5,722 bases of DNA from Deltaproteobacteria bacterium RBG_13_52_11 (lineage in GTDB: Bacteria > Desulfobacterota > B13-G15 > RBG-16-54-18), in the NCBI GenBank assembly GCA_001797745.1, contig MGQF01000047.1:7121-12842 (forward strand). Direction: 5' to 3'. Position numbers and translations under genes: made by a program. Shown here piece by piece: positions 5,397-5,722 of this stretch; the stretch's first letter is position 1, and each line of letters begins with the position of its first letter. The notes beneath the pieces are model-generated. The model did not search any database. It worked only from the letters and a program-made list of their open reading frames with translations, and was not told where the DNA came from.

Positions 5397-5722
5397 ATGG
5401 CTGGAGAGGTATGGGTATTTGCGGAGCATCAGAATGGCAAGGTCAGAAAGACGACCCTTGAGCTCTTGGGCAAGGGGCGGGAGTTGGCTGGGCATTTGGG
5501 CGTGGAGTTGGTTGCCCTGCTGCTCGGCTCAGGGATTGACGGTTTAGCAAAGGGACTGACTGCATACGCAGATAAGGTATATCAATGGGACGATCCCCTC
5601 GTGGAGCAATACAACAGCGATGTCTATCTTCAGGTCATCGCCGGCATGGCGGAGAAGGAGATGCCACAGCTCATCCTGGCCGGGGCCACCTTTTTGGCCA
5701 GGGACCTCTTTCCCCGTGTGGC
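5397..5722 (+). CDS. etfA: Electron transfer flavoprotein alpha subunit, N-terminal part (cut by the right edge)
   Basis: The first 108 codons of the FAD-binding large ETF subunit, starting MAGEVWVFAEHQNGKVRKTT and continuing with LELLGKGRELAGHLGVELVALLLG. The VWVFAE…G..…ELL..…A opening is typical of EtfA. ADKVYQWDDPLVEQYNSD (about 58-75) and the segment PQLILAGATFLARDLFPRVA (90-109) match the region that in complete proteins ends in the RDL.PR.A motif. ATG at 5397 with AAGGAG (5385-5390) six bases upstream. The C-terminal FAD domain lies outside the window. Order etfB then etfA on one strand indicates an operon despite the 130-bp repeat-bearing spacer. Confidence 0.93.
   Translation, partial: MAGEVWVFAEHQNGKVRKTTLELLGKGRELAGHLGVELVALLLGSGIDGLAKGLTAYADKVYQWDDPLVEQYNSDVYLQVIAGMAEKEMPQLILAGATFLARDLFPRV

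Overview
The window carries an anaerobe-type gene set. There is a 2-hydroxyacyl-CoA dehydratase (HgdB/BcrC-type) subunit, the start of an electron-transfer flavoprotein operon (etfB, etfA), a lipoprotein-type acetolactate decarboxylase, a class I SAM-dependent O-methyltransferase and a VapBC toxin-antitoxin pair. Good Shine-Dalgarno sites, GTG/TTG starts, intrinsic terminators and a lipobox identify it as bacterial. The CoA-dehydratase/ETF combination and a REP-like GC-rich intergenic repeat would fit a strictly anaerobic Gram-negative such as a Desulfobacterota/Syntrophobacteria-like lineage. That taxonomic guess is inference only.

Layout. Everything left of about 4162 lies on the minus strand, in transcription order: acetolactate decarboxylase (4162-3380), methyltransferase (3257-2142), vapB (2071-1838), vapC (1841-1443), an intrinsic terminator (1382-1358), the dehydratase subunit (1209-58), and a gene that overlaps the dehydratase stop codon and runs off the left edge. 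On the plus strand, after a divergent 309-bp intergenic region holding promoter candidates and an attenuator-like terminator, come etfB (4472-5266), a 130-bp spacer with two inverted-repeat structures, and the first 108 codons of etfA (5397 to the right edge).

Functional reading. EtfAB takes electrons from acyl-CoA dehydrogenase-type enzymes or performs flavin-based bifurcation, and the dehydratase family removes water from 2-hydroxyacyl-CoA esters or reduces aryl-CoA. Together they suggest acyl-CoA or amino-acid/aromatic catabolism. The middle block (decarboxylase, methyltransferase, vapBC) looks like accessory DNA: its genes have no obvious pathway in common, and vapBC brings its own promoter, operator and terminator.

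Most unusual observation. The methyltransferase and the neighbouring acetolactate decarboxylase are unrelated enzymes, yet both end in almost the same tail of about 26 residues (…KDR..ELKKVEQE, stop). The similarity is also visible in the DNA: 50 of 72 aligned bases match, without gaps. In the decarboxylase this tail appears to be the family's own C-terminus and probably carries a catalytic glutamate. The methyltransferase therefore probably captured the 3' end of a lost decarboxylase copy, although a shared functional tail is not excluded.
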